Source: Reticulitermes speratus (lineage: Eukaryota > Arthropoda > Insecta > Blattodea > Rhinotermitidae). From it: a stretch of DNA of 64,000 bases. Positions 1 to 12,594 of the stretch are shown here, piece by piece (the first letter of the stretch is position 1; the number at the start of each line of letters is the position of its first letter). The notes beneath the pieces are model-generated. The model was given only the letters and a program-made list of their open reading frames with translations, was not told where the DNA came from and made no database searches. The stretch lies in assembly GCA_021186555.1 (NCBI GenBank), contig JAJKFL010000014.1, positions 25,445,033-25,509,032 on the forward strand, in the 5' to 3' direction. The position numbers and the translations under genes are program-made.

Positions 1-82
1 TCTCACATTTGTACTCTCCCTACAGAAGACCCACTTGAAGCTATAGAAGACTCAGCAGGCCTGCAACCTCTGACGTCACGGA

Positions 83-649
83 ATGAGGTTCAACACTCCG
101 CAGGCTACACAAAGCTACACTGTGTTATATTCCGCCACCAAAAACAAGTTTCCTTGCGAAAAAAACGTGAAAATCACGCAAGAATTGTTATGTTATTTTC
201 ATCTTCTTCAGTATATGGTGCATTCTTATGGGATAACGCTACCAGTAAAATCTGATAACTTCGATAGAGACTGCATGTTTGTGCACCACAGCATTAAAAC
301 GCCGAAGTGTTATGATGTGACAATTTCCATAATATTTTGTGAAGAAAATGACTATGAATCGTTACTGTATCAGCCGCCTGTTGATAAGCTTCGTAAAACT
401 GATACTGAAACCCCATTAATCATGTTCCTGATCACGGCAGCTGTCACGGGAGATTTAACGCATAAGAAGCCTGCATTCGCAGGGAAACTGAGAGTCCGTT
501 TCTCCTCCGCTGTTAACGTTACCATATTTCATAAAAGATTCTCATTACTGTCGTTAGGGTCTGTTATTACGTCTTTGAAGAATATATTATTCATTATTTC
601 TTTTTGTGGCGCAACAACTCAACAATGGCCTACGCCAACTCATTGTTGA
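83..649 (+). CDS. Unrecognised 188-residue ORF, doubtful
   Basis: This is the longest non-repeat, non-transposon open frame in the window. The translated product has no domain I recognise. It contains a central acidic patch, a hydrophobic stretch near residues 110-120 (LIMFLITAAV) and another near 165-175 (NILFIISF). The ATG context is ordinary. A different frame beginning at the window edge also stays open to about residue 75, after an acceptor-like TCCCTACAG at 17-25, so parts of a spliced gene cannot be excluded. Equally, it may be chance or the relic of a mobile element. No neighbour supports a role. Confidence 0.15.
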   Translation: MRFNTPQATQSYTVLYSATKNKFPCEKNVKITQELLCYFHLLQYMVHSYGITLPVKSDNFDRDCMFVHHSIKTPKCYDVTISIIFCEENDYESLLYQPPVDKLRKTDTETPLIMFLITAAVTGDLTHKKPAFAGKLRVRFSSAVNVTIFHKRFSLLSLGSVITSLKNILFIISFCGATTQQWPTPTHC

Positions 650-675
650 GGTTTCTAGATTATACACAATTAGAT

Positions 676-868
676 ACACCCACACACACACATCCGGTAG
701 GACTCGTCTGAACGAGTGATCAGCCCGTCGCAGAAGCCGCTACCTAAACAACACACAACAAAAAAAAACAGACGAACATCCATGCCCTCAGCGGAATGCG
801 AACTCGCGATCCTAGCAATGAAGCAGCTACAGACCTACGCCTTAGACCGCACGGCAAACGGGATCGGC
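676..868 (-). mobile_element. SINE A (tRNA-derived), 3'-truncated copy
   Basis: The copy is in reverse orientation. The tRNA-like head ends with GGATCGGC on the + strand (861-868). The body motif with CGGTAGGACTC and the 'pair of AACAACACACAACA' tract are present. The distal tail with poly(A) is missing and an ACACACAC run takes its place. Confidence 0.8.
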
Positions 869-1025
869 TATTACTGATATGCCAACGTTTATTTTGACCT
901 GCGTTAAGTTACAACGCATATAAATATTTTGTAATTTTTTACTTATAATCAATATTTCTTACCAAATTTGGAAATATAATCTAATCCACCTACAAACCAA
1001 ATTTCACATTCTCACGTATAAGAAA

Positions 1026-1281
1026 GGTAAAAAGGTAAAGCAATCCCATTACAGGACTGGACAGGCCCTTAGGGTTCCAGGAGGTTAAGGCTCCCAGATT
1101 TCTAGAAAATCGGCACACGAAATATTCCTGGTACTCATTTCTGTTAGAAGCTGAGTCGACCCCAGGACCATAGTGCGACCGAAAGGATTATGTCAATGAA
1201 AAACTCCAATGACACCATCGGGAATCGAACCTGCGACCTTCTGGCTTGTAGAGCAGTGCCTCAACCAACTGCGCCACCGCG
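1026..1281 (-). mobile_element. SINE B (tRNA-derived) with perfect 13 bp target duplication
   Basis: Read on the minus strand the copy starts GCGCGGTGGCGCAGTTGG (box A-like) and carries GGTTCGATTCC (box B) about 50 bases later. A body follows and ends in a T-rich/AGGTAAA tail. CACGTATAAGAAA occurs at 1013-1025 and again at 1282-1294, a clean target-site duplication that defines both ends. The head resembles a tRNA gene, but the anticodon arm and acceptor do not support a functional tRNA. Confidence 0.82.
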
Positions 1282-1285
1282 CACG

Positions 1286-2211
1286 TATAAGAAATAAATA
1301 TCAAATATTATGAGTGTATATTTCTGTTTTCCCCTAATTATCCGGCATCCAAATCGCATCTACATGGCGCCATGCTATGTTCAAATCATCCATTGCTTTT
1401 CTGGCCTCTCTGTATCTGTCATATTTCTTGTACTTATTTTTTACGGACGAAAAATTATCATAAATGTACCTAGGTCTTCATGTAAAGTGTCTATTAGTTT
1501 TTCCGATTTCAACCAACCCTTAACTTGGCCAACAGGTTTTAGTAAAAATTCCCAATATATAATTTCACTAAATGCGTCCGGTGACAGCCGAGCTCTTCCA
1601 TGCGGACAGGCAGACAGACATGACGAAACTCACGACCGATATTAACAATTGTTTTACACAAGTTCCTACAAACTGATTCAATTTACATATACGGTTTAGC
1701 ACTAAAAGTACGATTTCATCAAAATGTATGGTCTGCGACAACTCTAGCTTCTGCCTGACAGGCTGCACTTGTCGCACTCGGGTGGAATTTGCAAGTTGCC
1801 GCGGGTCAGTAGCGATAGGGAAGGTTCTGATGGTCAGCAGAAGGTACGTACAGAGTAATGTTGAATTCGAATTGAAATGGTAGCCTTGGTACCTCCCCAC
1901 TCCAACACACACACTGGATTCTCACTTTCTTAGAAAGGAGAGAAGCGGAAGACATACAAAATAATCCACACTGTATGTGGCTGGTCTCGAACCCAAGACG
2001 AAGGGCCAGCGCCTTGCTCACAGACCATCTAATCGCTCAGCTATTTAATTCGACGTTGTAAATATACAGCTCTATCATACAGTGGCTATTACCTGAAATT
2101 CACAATTGTGGGGGCCTTCAGAACAACAGTTTGATACACTTTTCGGAACCACCAATTAGAACTTTCATTACACATTCAAGATTGAGGTTTCCACGGCGGT
2201 TCTCTTTGTAG
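1286..2211. other. Non-coding stretch with a tRNA-like relic
   Basis: I see no gene here. At 1960-2050, read on the minus strand, TAGCTGAGCGATTAGATGG followed by GGGTTCGAGACC looks like boxes A and B of another tRNA-derived SINE, too decayed to assign. Short ORFs at 1310-1645 and on the opposite strand at 1568-2021 overlap each other and have no recognisable features. Confidence 0.35.
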
Positions 2212-3795
<1,584 letters not shown>

Positions 3796-3957
3796 GTCAG
3801 CAGCAGTGTTTGATTTCAATCCCACCAACTTACACATAGTGCACTGCTTGTGGCTACCCATTAACACCGGGTGTCACAGTGGTAGTCCCTCTGTTTAACT
3901 ACTTGAAACGTTTATAATTATTTGACTTAACAACAGCGGTTTTCGTTTGGATTCACG

Positions 3958-4074
3958 TCTTCCTGGATGTGACGCTGTGTCGCTGGATTTGTGTTTCCCG
4001 GCGTTTTGAAGGAAACAGTGTCTTCGAAACGACAGGAAACACTAACTTAGCGACACAGCGTCACATGCCAGAAG
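3958..4074. mobile_element. Foldback/MITE-like family F, copy 1
   Basis: Inverted arms: TGTGACGCTGTGTCGCT near 3967-3984 pairs with AGCGACACAGCGTCACA at 4049-4065. The outer ends CTTCCTGG and CCAGAAG match those of other copies. The inner core carries the TTTCG..GAGGAA-like motif in both orientations. Confidence 0.75.
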
Positions 4075-4922
4075 AACTAAATCCTCTTCATTACACATCT
4101 CATTATAATCACATTGTTCTCAAATAGCCATACTGTTCCCTCCATTATTAGCGATAAAACAGGCTTTAAAACGCTATCCTTATTTTACATGTTCCTCTAC
4201 GGTAAACAGATTGTTCATGTTTTATTCAACATGCGAAAACTGCACAATTTATAATCCAACTGCTGAATATTATAATTATAATCCAATGATAAACACGGTA
4301 TTTGCAATATCCATCTCAATATGTCCAATAAAGTTTTCACTGTTATAAATCATCGTCAGCGAACTGAAAGGTTGTTTTCTAATAAATCTAGGCTATAGTG
4401 TGAAAGTGGTAACATTTGCATACCAATTTGATAGTCTAAATATGGATCCAGGCGTACGTACCGTACCTATTTTATGTACAACCTGTACTATAAATTACGG
4501 TCATTTTATTTTCATGTTCCGAACAAGTGTCCATTCTTCTCTTGAGAGAGAAGAGCTTCTTTTTCGCAAAGGAAAGGCTTTATAATATTTGGATAATATA
4601 CACTTCGCAAGGGAACACTTAAAACGTCAAACTGGGTGTACAGAAAATCGAACATCACAATACCATGTTACTGTTTGGTTTCCATTGACAAAGGGATAAC
4701 AAAGCTAAAGTTAAATGTTTACGAAATGTTAAAGGACTAAAGACTGAAGCCTAAAACAAGTTAAGAATCAATTTGAACCTTATACAGTGGTAATATTTAT
4801 AATACTGATCTAGGGGAGTAAACTTTTGACGATTAAAAAGAGATACTAAAATAAAACAGAGATGAAACCATTAGGAATAATTAACGGCTGCATTAAACCA
4901 GACCATATTAAAAATTAAGATA
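4075..4922. other. AT-rich stretch, nothing recognised
   Basis: I see no gene or repeat that I can name. A 61-codon ORF at 4400-4585 has no supporting features. Confidence 0.5.
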
Positions 4923-5207
4923 GAGTAGATTCCGGTTAATTGGGATACAACGGGACTAGAACACTTTGACCCAATTAAGGCAAGAAGTTTCATGGAAATA
5001 GTTAAAAAGATATAAAAAGTCAAACTAACATTTCACTGAGCAACAAATCATTTATTCAAATGAATTACAGAACAAATAATAGGAAAATATGTATTTAATA
5101 TTTAAATATTATTCATGTTGAACCATTTTTCCTCTTCGTCAATATCAACATAGTTAATGACCTGTCCGAGGATACGTCTGTTGTCCTTAAAGTCCTCCAA
5201 TCGAATC

Positions 5208-5302
5208 CTATTAAAACAAAATACACAACAAATTAGAGAAAATATATGATAGTAAAACGTTATATAACATTTAATTTATATAACAAACATACGCGTACTT
5301 AC
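5208..5302 (-). other. Possible small intron and extra 3' exon in the Tigger-like element
   Basis: On the minus strand GAAAA|GTAAGTACG at 5302 is followed 95 bp later by TTTTGTTTTAATAG|G at 5208. Splicing these would join ELKVEK to IRLEDFKDNRRILG and end at a stop near 5105. The donor and acceptor are good, but stops precede the join, so this describes an ancestral arrangement at best. Confidence 0.4.
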
Positions 5303-5326
5303 TTTTCAACTTTTAGTTCCTAATAG

Positions 5327-6884
5327 TCATTGCCGGAAAAATGTATCCAATGTACCCTGCCGTGTTCTTTTGATTGATTGTGAGTGAACAAAGTCAGCAC
5401 AGACATCTAGTGCAGACAATGCACTGCCTTCATTGCCTTCCGGCATGAAGCATCGTCGTAACCGAACAATAAATTTCCTGGCATCCTGTGTAGTCACTCG
5501 TTCAAGTTCAGATGTGTCATCTTCATCACTTTCCTCGCCTTCTAATTCCTCGTCTTAGTGTTTTGATAGAATGCTTTCAACAATTTCATCCTCGCAATCT
5601 TCATTTTCATTGTAACATTCAACGTTATTGTCGATACCTTCTATTCTTTATAATTCCTAACATTTTGCACTTTTGAAATAGCTTCATATTCACTTTTGGC
5701 TGTTTCAGGCATCTCCAAGCCGGAATGCTTCAAACCGCAGTGAGGAAAACAATTCTGAATTGTCTTATTGCCTATTTCTCGCCAACTATCGGCAACAAAC
5801 TGTACTACCTGGAGAAGGTTAACCTTTGAACTCACTTCCTTGACTGTGGAAAATGATGTCAGTAGATTTTCTTCAATCACATCTAGGATGTGTTTCACCA
5901 ACTCTCCGCGGTACAATATCTTCATATTTTTTATGATTCCCATATCCATTGCCTGCACCAAGGATGTAGTGCTGACAGGCAGAAATTCCAGCTGGATGTT
6001 TTTCAGACACTCTGAACACTGAGGGTGTGCCGCACAATTGTCAAGAATCAGAAGAACTTTTCTTGATTTCCGCTGTAACTCCACATCCCACCTCATTAAC
6101 CATTTCTTAAAAACTTTGGAAGTCATACATGCATTTTTATTAGCATACTCGTAGTATTCGACCGGTAAACTGTCCATTTTTAACCCCTTAAAACATCGAG
6201 GTTTAGCACTTTTCCCAATAACAAACAGCTTCTTTTTATCAGTTCCTGACATGTTTGAACAGCATAACACAGTTATGCGATCCATTGCTTTCTTAGAACC
6301 CAAAAACTTTACAAGCTTGTAGCATAGAGAACCATCCGGCGTAGCACGATAAAACAGGCCTGTTTCATCAACACTGTAGATATCATCTGCACACACTTTC
6401 TGAAGTAATTCGGGTACTTTCTTGGATTTCCATTCTTCTGCACCTACAACATCAGCACTATCTTTTTCGTCGTGTGCTTTCTTGGATTTAATATCATGCC
6501 TACATTTCCATCGAGACAACCAACCATCTGTCGCTTTAAAATCATCATGACCCAGCTTCTTATCTAGCTCCTCTGACTTCTTTTTTAACATTGGACCACT
6601 GACGCGCACTCCTCGTCCAGTTATAATGGACAACCACTGATTTAGGGCGTCCTCAACGTCAGGATCCTTACCTTCACGCTTCCGTTTTTGGTTATGTTCC
6701 TTGTTTTCCATCGTGTGTCCATTCTTCTCGCAGTTTATCTTGCTCGTGTATCAAGTGTGCAATCGTAAGATTTCGGTACTACGGTTATCTCCGCCAGACG
6801 ACGATGACTGGCACTGGGCGAATGGCCTTTGATTTGGTCCAGTAAGGCAATTTTTTCGGCTAGTGACAAATCTTTACGTGGCAT
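5327..6884 (-). pseudogene. Tigger-like transposase (CENP-B HTH plus DDE_1), frameshifted
   Basis: The reading starts at an ATG at 6882-6884 with MPRKDLSLAEKIALL, the CENP-B/pogo N-terminal helix-turn-helix. It shifts frame around 6765, then again before the long open stretch 5641-6711 (356 codons). That stretch contains the second HTH (residues 16-70, with WLSRWKCRHDI) and the DDE domain. The catalytic residues look present: D115 in SVDETG, D224 in LILDNCAAH and D256 in QAMDMG, all with family-like spacing. Downstream of 5641 the protein continues in another frame with an acidic stretch and TRQGTLDTFFRQ, ending at 5327-5329 and interrupted by one in-frame TAA near 5555. At least three lesions make it a pseudogene. 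It would have cut and pasted DNA at TA sites in the nucleus. Confidence 0.92.
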
Positions 6885-7426
6885 CTTCGTAAGGGTCCCA
6901 AATTGTATAAAATTAAAATTAAAAACAAAATTATAAAAAATCAGAGCACTGAAAAATCTCTACACTTCCTGATTCGGCGTTGGCTCAGCATGAAAGATGA
7001 CACAAATGCAAGCAACTGGCGCTAGTTAGAAAATATTCTCTTCAGAAGGCACTGCGCTGTAGGACCTGAGTCGGAGAGACGAGTGATGAGTCAGTCACCT
7101 ACAGCAGCTGGGGGAGCAAAGTCATAGGAGAAAGCAGAGGCAGAATAAGCAAAACCAAGCTTCCTGATGAGCTGATGAGTCATTTACAAGCGTCCGCTAA
7201 AATACTGGGGAAGAGTCAGAGGGAAAATAGAAAGAAGAGGGAGGGTGCGCAAAACCAGGCTTCCTGCCTGCCACGGTTTCTCCTGTCACAATTAAACGGC
7301 ATGCTGTCCCAAATAAGCGAAGGAATCCCTGGCAATTTTTTCGATTAGGTTTTGTTCTTTAAGATTTGTCCCATATAAACGGCTGCCCTGATTAACCGAT
7401 GGCCCAATTAACCGGAATCTACTGTA

Positions 7427-8586
7427 TTACGAAATGACTCAGAAAAAATTAATACAAAATAAATAAGATAATGACAAGATACAATTTGATAAGCTACGTC
7501 TATAGAACGAATGGCTGAACCTTACAGGAAAAGGTCACGTATATATAAATCACGAGGATTACCTTGGAAAACATGGAAGAGTATGTGAGGTCGGAACATG
7601 CCTGAAATTCTAAAGAAAAATTGTCAAAAGGAAGTGTCTGGTTTCACGATGAGGTAAGCGAAGACTTGCCGACATTTGAAATCTGTAAAATAAATTTACA
7701 GAGGCACATACTTAGAGATTGTATCAAACCGCGGTGTCCCATCCTTCATCCACGTATTATAGCGACTTATCCATTCAGATACGCGTGTAAAATAAAGGCG
7801 CTATGGTTACTGAGCCAAACATAAAAGTGTTGGATATGAAACAGAGCCCCGAAAGTGGACGTATCAGCTTTAAGACACAGTTCGTGAGTACAGTTCACGT
7901 AGCAGTAGCAGTAGCAGTAGTCACTTATTAATGCTTTATTGTATATAGGTAGCACCTACTAAGGCATGTAACTATGTGAAAAGTTACAGTATTTTCGTAT
8001 ACTACACTACACAAGATGTAGACAAAACTGTGCTGAATGCTTCGTTAAGGAAACTCAATGAAGGCATTAACGATCGTGAAGTGCGAATGGTAATACTTAA
8101 TAGAAGAATACAAGAAATGTCAGCAAATCTCTAGCACCCAGAAATTAGAGACATCTGGCACGAAATGTACTATCAATTATGTACAGTTTATAATAAGATA
8201 TTGAAAGCTTGGAAGTTACAGCCCCTAAAATCTCTAATGTGAAGACAATTATTCACTTACGAAAATAAATATATTCAAAATGTAAGAACAATTTACAGCA
8301 AGATGCTGAAAACCTGAAATTATCATCATTTAGTACAATAAATTTGAAGCATCCGAGGAAAACTATAAGATTCCAATATCATTCTGTAATCAATCTTCAT
8401 TACAGAATTTGATTTCCGTTTGAAGTGCTTATCCTGCTTTGCGTAGGCCGTATGTTCTAGTAACCTTAATCAAGAGAGTGCCCTAGTGGAAATTGTTTGA
8501 CGTCTCTTCACCAGGACAAGTTGCACAGGCAGTGGTGTGAAGACAAGAATTCGTGTCGTTTCTTTGACTGCAACCTTCTACAGAAT
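7427..8586. other. Non-coding stretch, nothing recognised
   Basis: AT-rich with short ORFs only. A short GTAGCAGTAGCAGTAGCAGT tract lies at 7899-7920. No exon with conserved motifs was found. Confidence 0.45.
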
Positions 8587-8835
8587 TTTTTTTTTCCTAT
8601 GGCTCAACAGCCCTGATGGGGCCTAGGCCTCCTCGTTGTTCGAGGTTTCGTGATCACACACTTTTTAGACACACCACAGTCGGTAGGACTCCTCTGGAAG
8701 AGTGACCAGCTCATCGCAGAGACCTCTACCTGACAACACACAACACTCACAACAGACAGATATCCATGCCGTAGGCGGGATTCGAGCGAGCGGCCGTAGA
8801 CCCACGCCTTAGACCGCACGGCCACTGGGATCGGC
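8587..8835 (-). mobile_element. SINE A (tRNA-derived), full-length copy
   Basis: A full-length copy in reverse orientation, from poly(T) at 8587 to GGGATCGGC at 8835. TTCTACAGAA occurs on both sides (8576-8585 and 8836-8845), a 10 bp target-site duplication. The two ORFs lying across it are by-products of the repeat. Box B is damaged (GGATTCGAGC). Confidence 0.92.
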
Positions 8836-8845
8836 TTCTACAGAA

Positions 8846-10025
8846 ATAGGAGGGGAAAAAATAAAAATCCTCCCTCCCTCCCCCCTTTAAGCTCAGTCTT
8901 GCTTCGTTTAAGGTTTCGTCTGTTTTCTTTGGCATGGCACAAATCCTGGCCTTCTTATAACGCTAATTTAACCCTCCCTTTTTTGTTTTATATCACGGTT
9001 CATTATCTCTAACCCCTTTCCATTTTCTTTGCTTGCATCCTACACCCGATATTCTTGTATTATTCTGTATATGTCATTAGTTCTAAAATAAACTCTATTC
9101 TGTTGACACTTAGCAAATTAGAATAATCTTTGTAATTGAAGGCACATGCCTCTCGTCTTTCTAACTTTTAGCCTTATCCATTTCGCCCTCTCTTTTCTCA
9201 GCACAGACACAGAGAATTTAACTTTTACAATAACTCGTATCTGACTGAAACGTATCTTAGTTTCTCAGTATTTTCATCCCAAGACTCCCTACAGTTCTTC
9301 GCTTTCAGCTTAAAAATCTGAGTTGGCAGATACAACAATGAACAAAGTTTCCTACGGTTCTATCTACACAACTGCACAGAAACTGCGAATGGTGTGATGT
9401 CGTTTCCACTTTGTGTATAAACTAAGTTTCTGTGAATTAGTCCGTCACTATATGGTGTTCGAAATTACATTTAGGACTGATTGCAGTAAGTAATTCATAC
9501 AATAACAAAGAATTCCATCTTCTCCAAAGAAACACACTGCACCATACAAACATATTACTTCGAACAGACAGATTTGTAATAAGAAAAAATCTATAATCGT
9601 CACAATTAAATAAGTAAAATTTTATGATACATTTCTTAAATGATTTTACTGCTTTGGCCTTCTTGTTTTCCAATTATTGTTGTTTTAGGGTTTAAAGCTC
9701 ATGGATTATTACATGCACCCTAATATTTTCAATCTGAATTTTAGCCACACAGTTTATTCGTTGATATCATTTGACTCTCGGAATAGACAGCGACTTTTTC
9801 CCTAAAGAGCATTAAGCGACTGGTTTTTGTAACGGAGATTATGTTTTCTGTGAGGTACGAACTCGGTTTTTAAATATTTATTACATAAAATACGTACTTG
9901 AAAGCACCAATACATTGAGTTACTTTGCTTCATTCCACTTATATATTTGTTTTCATTACTATTTTTAAATCCAGTCAGTTATTCTTCACTTGATAAATTC
10001 GAATTCGAATTAATTAGTTTTAATA
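8846..10025. other. Non-coding stretch, nothing recognised
   Basis: Pyrimidine-rich at 8860-9010, otherwise AT-rich. No conserved coding motif was seen on either strand. Confidence 0.45.
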
Positions 10026-10140
10026 CCTCCAAGAAGCAAGTCCCTAAGCTGTTAGTTCCTCAGCTAGTCAAAAAATTCCAGGCATTTTATGGAACCCAAA
10101 GACTCATTACCATTTTCACACAGGCCGGCCATTTCCCCCT
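10026..10140 (-). mobile_element. LINE 3'-end fragment (family L)
   Basis: On the minus strand the sequence reads GGTTCCATAAAATGC-like, then GGAATTTTTTGACTAGCTGAGGAACTAA. This matches the 3' region downstream of the reverse-transcriptase ORF seen more fully near 36420 and 40040. It has no coding part. Confidence 0.6.
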
Positions 10141-10955
10141 AACTTGAGCTTCATTCCAGGCGTATTATTTGTCAAATACTATTACGATAATCAGATAAAG
10201 GGCAGTAACATAAGCTCGACATGTAACACGCGTGCAACCGATTAGAAATGCGTACAACGATTGTTATAAAAACCTGAAAACAAGAGATCATTTAGGAAAA
10301 CTATGAGTAGATAGGAAGATGATATTAATACGAATCGTAGGGAAACGTAATTGATGGTACAGACCAAAGTAACTGGTTAAATATGCGATTTAGTGACACA
10401 CTTGTAAACACAGAAATGGACCTTCGGGAATTTGACTAGTTGGGCGACTATCATTTCCTCAAGACGGACATAGAGGCAGTGATACACCAGTCATTTAATG
10501 TTAACTAGAATGTGAAGACCGCAGGTTGAGAAAAACTGTCGTGGAAGTTTAATTTCTGCCACGAGATAATATTACATAAATCTGACAGGAGGAAGAAGAG
10601 AAAAGTACATTTGACATTATTCAAACAACCACAATGCCTTTATGTTCCCGTATTCATCATTATTTGGGTCTGCAATGTTATGTAACTTACCCGAGCCAGT
10701 AGTTTACTAATATTCAGGAGCCTACAACGACGAAATGCGTCGAAATTATGTGTGTATCTTCTTCGTTTGACCGATCAATTTCAGAAAGAAGGGTAGTGGG
10801 CCAGACATCGAACAAGTGGTCCGATTTGAAATCATTCGGTCTTCGCACCTCTTCGTTTAAACACGAGAAGGCGGACGAAGTCCAAAGACTGAATGATTCC
10901 AAATGTGACTGATACACCATCGTCAGTATACCAGACAAACTGTCTATTGTTGCAG

Positions 10956-11117
10956 ATAGTGGTGGCAGCAGCTACCTGCACGCAAGCGGTAAGCATCGGA
11001 TGTTACGTCATCAGCAGCTACAGCAGGAGGACCACGACAGCCGCAGAGCGAGTTCCAGGGGCATCATACCCAAGGCTAAGGTCAAGACTGTCAAGATGAC
11101 ATTCGTTATTGTTTTTG
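10956..11117 (+). CDS. CCAPR: CCAP receptor-like GPCR, internal exon (ICL3 to start of TM6)
   Basis: This is an internal exon of a class A neuropeptide GPCR. It follows an acceptor ending TTGTTGCAG and ends at a strong donor, G|GTGAGT. It contributes 2 bases, 53 codons and 1 base, so it enters and leaves in phase 1. The first two thirds are hydrophilic, with Ser, His, Gln and Arg, as expected for a third intracellular loop. Then comes a basic stretch with IIPKAKVKTVKMT leading into hydrophobic FVIVF, the usual cytoplasmic end of TM6. Joined to the exon at 29939, the split codon G|TG gives Val and the reading runs on into CWSPY without a break. The exon coding for TM1 to TM5 was not found upstream. 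The family role, binding a cyclic amidated peptide and signalling through G proteins at the plasma membrane, is known for CCAP receptors and inferred here. Confidence 0.85.
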
Positions 11118-11391
11118 GTGAGTTCTTAATCGCCAGTCACCAACTTAAACTCCATATCTGTTTTATGAAAGCTGTTGCGTTGCTGCACGCGAGTGGAAAA
11201 GCCTTACAGAATGGTTTGAAAGAGGAAATCCAAAACCTGTACCAAAAAATATATTATGGCAAAGGCAAATTTTGTGCCTATGTTAACAGGCAGTCCTTGA
11301 AGACGTACGGGACAGTACAACGCATTTTAACCTGCACATTATTAGAAGTGATCCGCGCTCCGACCAGTTTATGCTCGGGGAAAGAGTAAGT

Positions 11392-11485
11392 CCGTTAGTC
11401 GCCAGCCTCTCACCGCGGAGGCTCGGGTTCGACACTAGGAAATTCCAAGTAGGATTTGTGTTGGATAAAATGACACTGGTACAGT
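11392..11485 (+). mobile_element. SINE D fragment
   Basis: The head GTTAGTCGCCAGCCTCTCACC, CGCGGAGGCTCGGGTTCGAC and TAGGATTTGTGTTGGA match the longer SINE D copies at 14876 and 19182. It is truncated after GACACTGGTAC. Confidence 0.65.
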
Positions 11486-11567
11486 AATATTCTGCGAATT
11501 AATAAACTTAGTAATTTACAGCTCCGTGACGTAAAAGACTTCTATCTCTCGTATTATTTAATTATAG

Positions 11568-11622
11568 CATTATTAAAGATATGTTAGTTAAATTAAATTT
11601 AACTTATCTTTAATAATACTAA
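11568..11622. repeat. Short AT-rich inverted repeat
   Basis: TATTAAAGATATGTTAGTTAAATT pairs imperfectly with AATTTAACTTATCTTTAATA, giving a hairpin of about 20 bp arms next to SINE A. No further role is visible. Confidence 0.5.
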
Positions 11623-11661
11623 CCTGTAAGCAAAATTATGGTAGTTATGTTACCATGTATC

Positions 11662-11899
11662 GCCGATCCCATTGGCAGCGCGGACCAAGACGTGGGTCTG
11701 CGGCCGCTCGCTTTCTGGAATTGCGGGTTCGAATCCCGCCGGGGGTATGGATGTCTGTCTCTTGTGAATGTTGTGTGTTGTCAGGTAAAGGTTTCTGTGA
11801 CGGGCCGATCACTCGTCCAGAGGAGTCCTACCGAGTGTGGTGTGTGTAACTGTGTGTGATCGTGAAGCCTCAATAATGAGGAGGCCCTGACCCACTAGG
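11662..11899 (+). mobile_element. SINE A (tRNA-derived) copy without poly(A)
   Basis: Starts CGCCGATCCCATTGG. Box B is GGTTCGAATCC at 11726-11736. The body with GTCAGGTAAAGG, ACTCGTCCAGAGGAG and ATGAGGAGGCCCTG ends at CCCACTAGG with no A tail, so it is truncated at the 3' end. Confidence 0.9.
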
Positions 11900-12024
11900 T
11901 ATGGTGTGTATACTCGTAAAATAATTATGCGAGGGCACGCACACACGCACACCTCATTAAAATCTACAACAACGTCTTCTTCCATGCAGTGGTTACACAG
12001 TGTGAATGGCTTAATAGTAAAATG

Positions 12025-12315
12025 CAAAGGTAAATTTGTCCCTGTGCACGCCAGGAAGGCATAGGGGAGAATGGAGTTGTAGCTCCACTCACTCTTAACC
12101 TCGGCGCTAGATGGGGTTAGTCGTAAGCGCCACACGCCTGCCGCTTTAACCCCGAGGAAAGAGCCCCCGGTACCACTCAATAAAAGCTGGTTGGGCCGCA
12201 AAGCCAATCCGGACATTTTGGAAATGGGAGTTCTTGCCACTGTCGGGCATCGAACCACAATTTTGTGGTCGAACAGCCTTTAGACTAGTCACTATACCGA
12301 CTGAGCTATTCCGGA
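12025..12315 (-). mobile_element. SINE C (tRNA-derived) copy
   Basis: The minus strand starts TCCGGAATAGCTCAGTCGG (box A-like) and carries GGTTCGATGCCC (box B) about 55 bp later. The body contains TAACCTCGGCGCTAGATGGG and CCCTGTGCACGCCAGGAAGG on the + strand, shared with the copy at 23652. Confidence 0.82.
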
Positions 12316-12410
12316 CTATAACATAACTTCTTTAAGCTCTTACTATAAGTGCGCATCAAAATTAATATAAGACTGGAAGTTTTCAACGCCGTCAATATGA
12401 AGATTGCAGG

Positions 12411-12594
12411 TTTCTAGGTTGTAACGCCGTGTAGTCTAGCATAAATTCACATTTTTTCGGAGAAGTATACTGCGTTTGTCCTGAGAGTAGACGAACGTAA
12501 CGACTTCATTATCTATCCTGAAGACAGGGCAGTACGTTCCTCCGAAACTTTCGTATATTTCTACCAGACTAATACACGGCATCATACACCAGAA
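12411..12594. mobile_element. Foldback/MITE-like family F, copy 2
   Basis: Inverted arms: TTCTAGGTTGTAACGCCGTG at the left and CACGGCATCATACACCAGAA at the right, with inner TTTTTCGGAGAAG and CTTCCTCCGAAACTTTCG-like motifs facing each other. Confidence 0.7.

Larger units (their letters stand above)
4923..7424 (-). mobile_element. Tigger/pogo-like DNA transposon, full length but decayed
   Basis: The ends are inverted repeats: GAGTAGATTCCGGTTAATTG at the left, and CAGTAGATTCCGGTTAATTG read inward from the right. They match at 21 of the first 22 positions. Both are flanked by TA (4921-4922 and 7425-7426), the target duplication of Tc1/mariner/pogo elements. The size, 2502 bp, suits a Tigger. The transposase lies on the minus strand and is frameshifted, so the copy should be unable to move by itself. 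Confidence 0.93.

Noticed and set aside
1210-1281. Functional tRNA gene on the minus strand
   Set aside because: Boxes A and B are present, but the acceptor stem does not close, and the segment is the head of SINE B with its own target duplication.
8604-8935. Minus-strand ORFs of 60-70 codons
   Set aside because: They lie across SINE A; similar translations appear in the other SINE A copies.
10714-10938. 74-codon minus-strand ORF just before the receptor exon
   Set aside because: No motif; it overlaps the splice acceptor region of the + strand gene.
11000-11389. 129-codon ORF as an independent gene
   Set aside because: Its first 39 codons belong to the receptor exon; beyond the GTGAGT donor the text is intronic.
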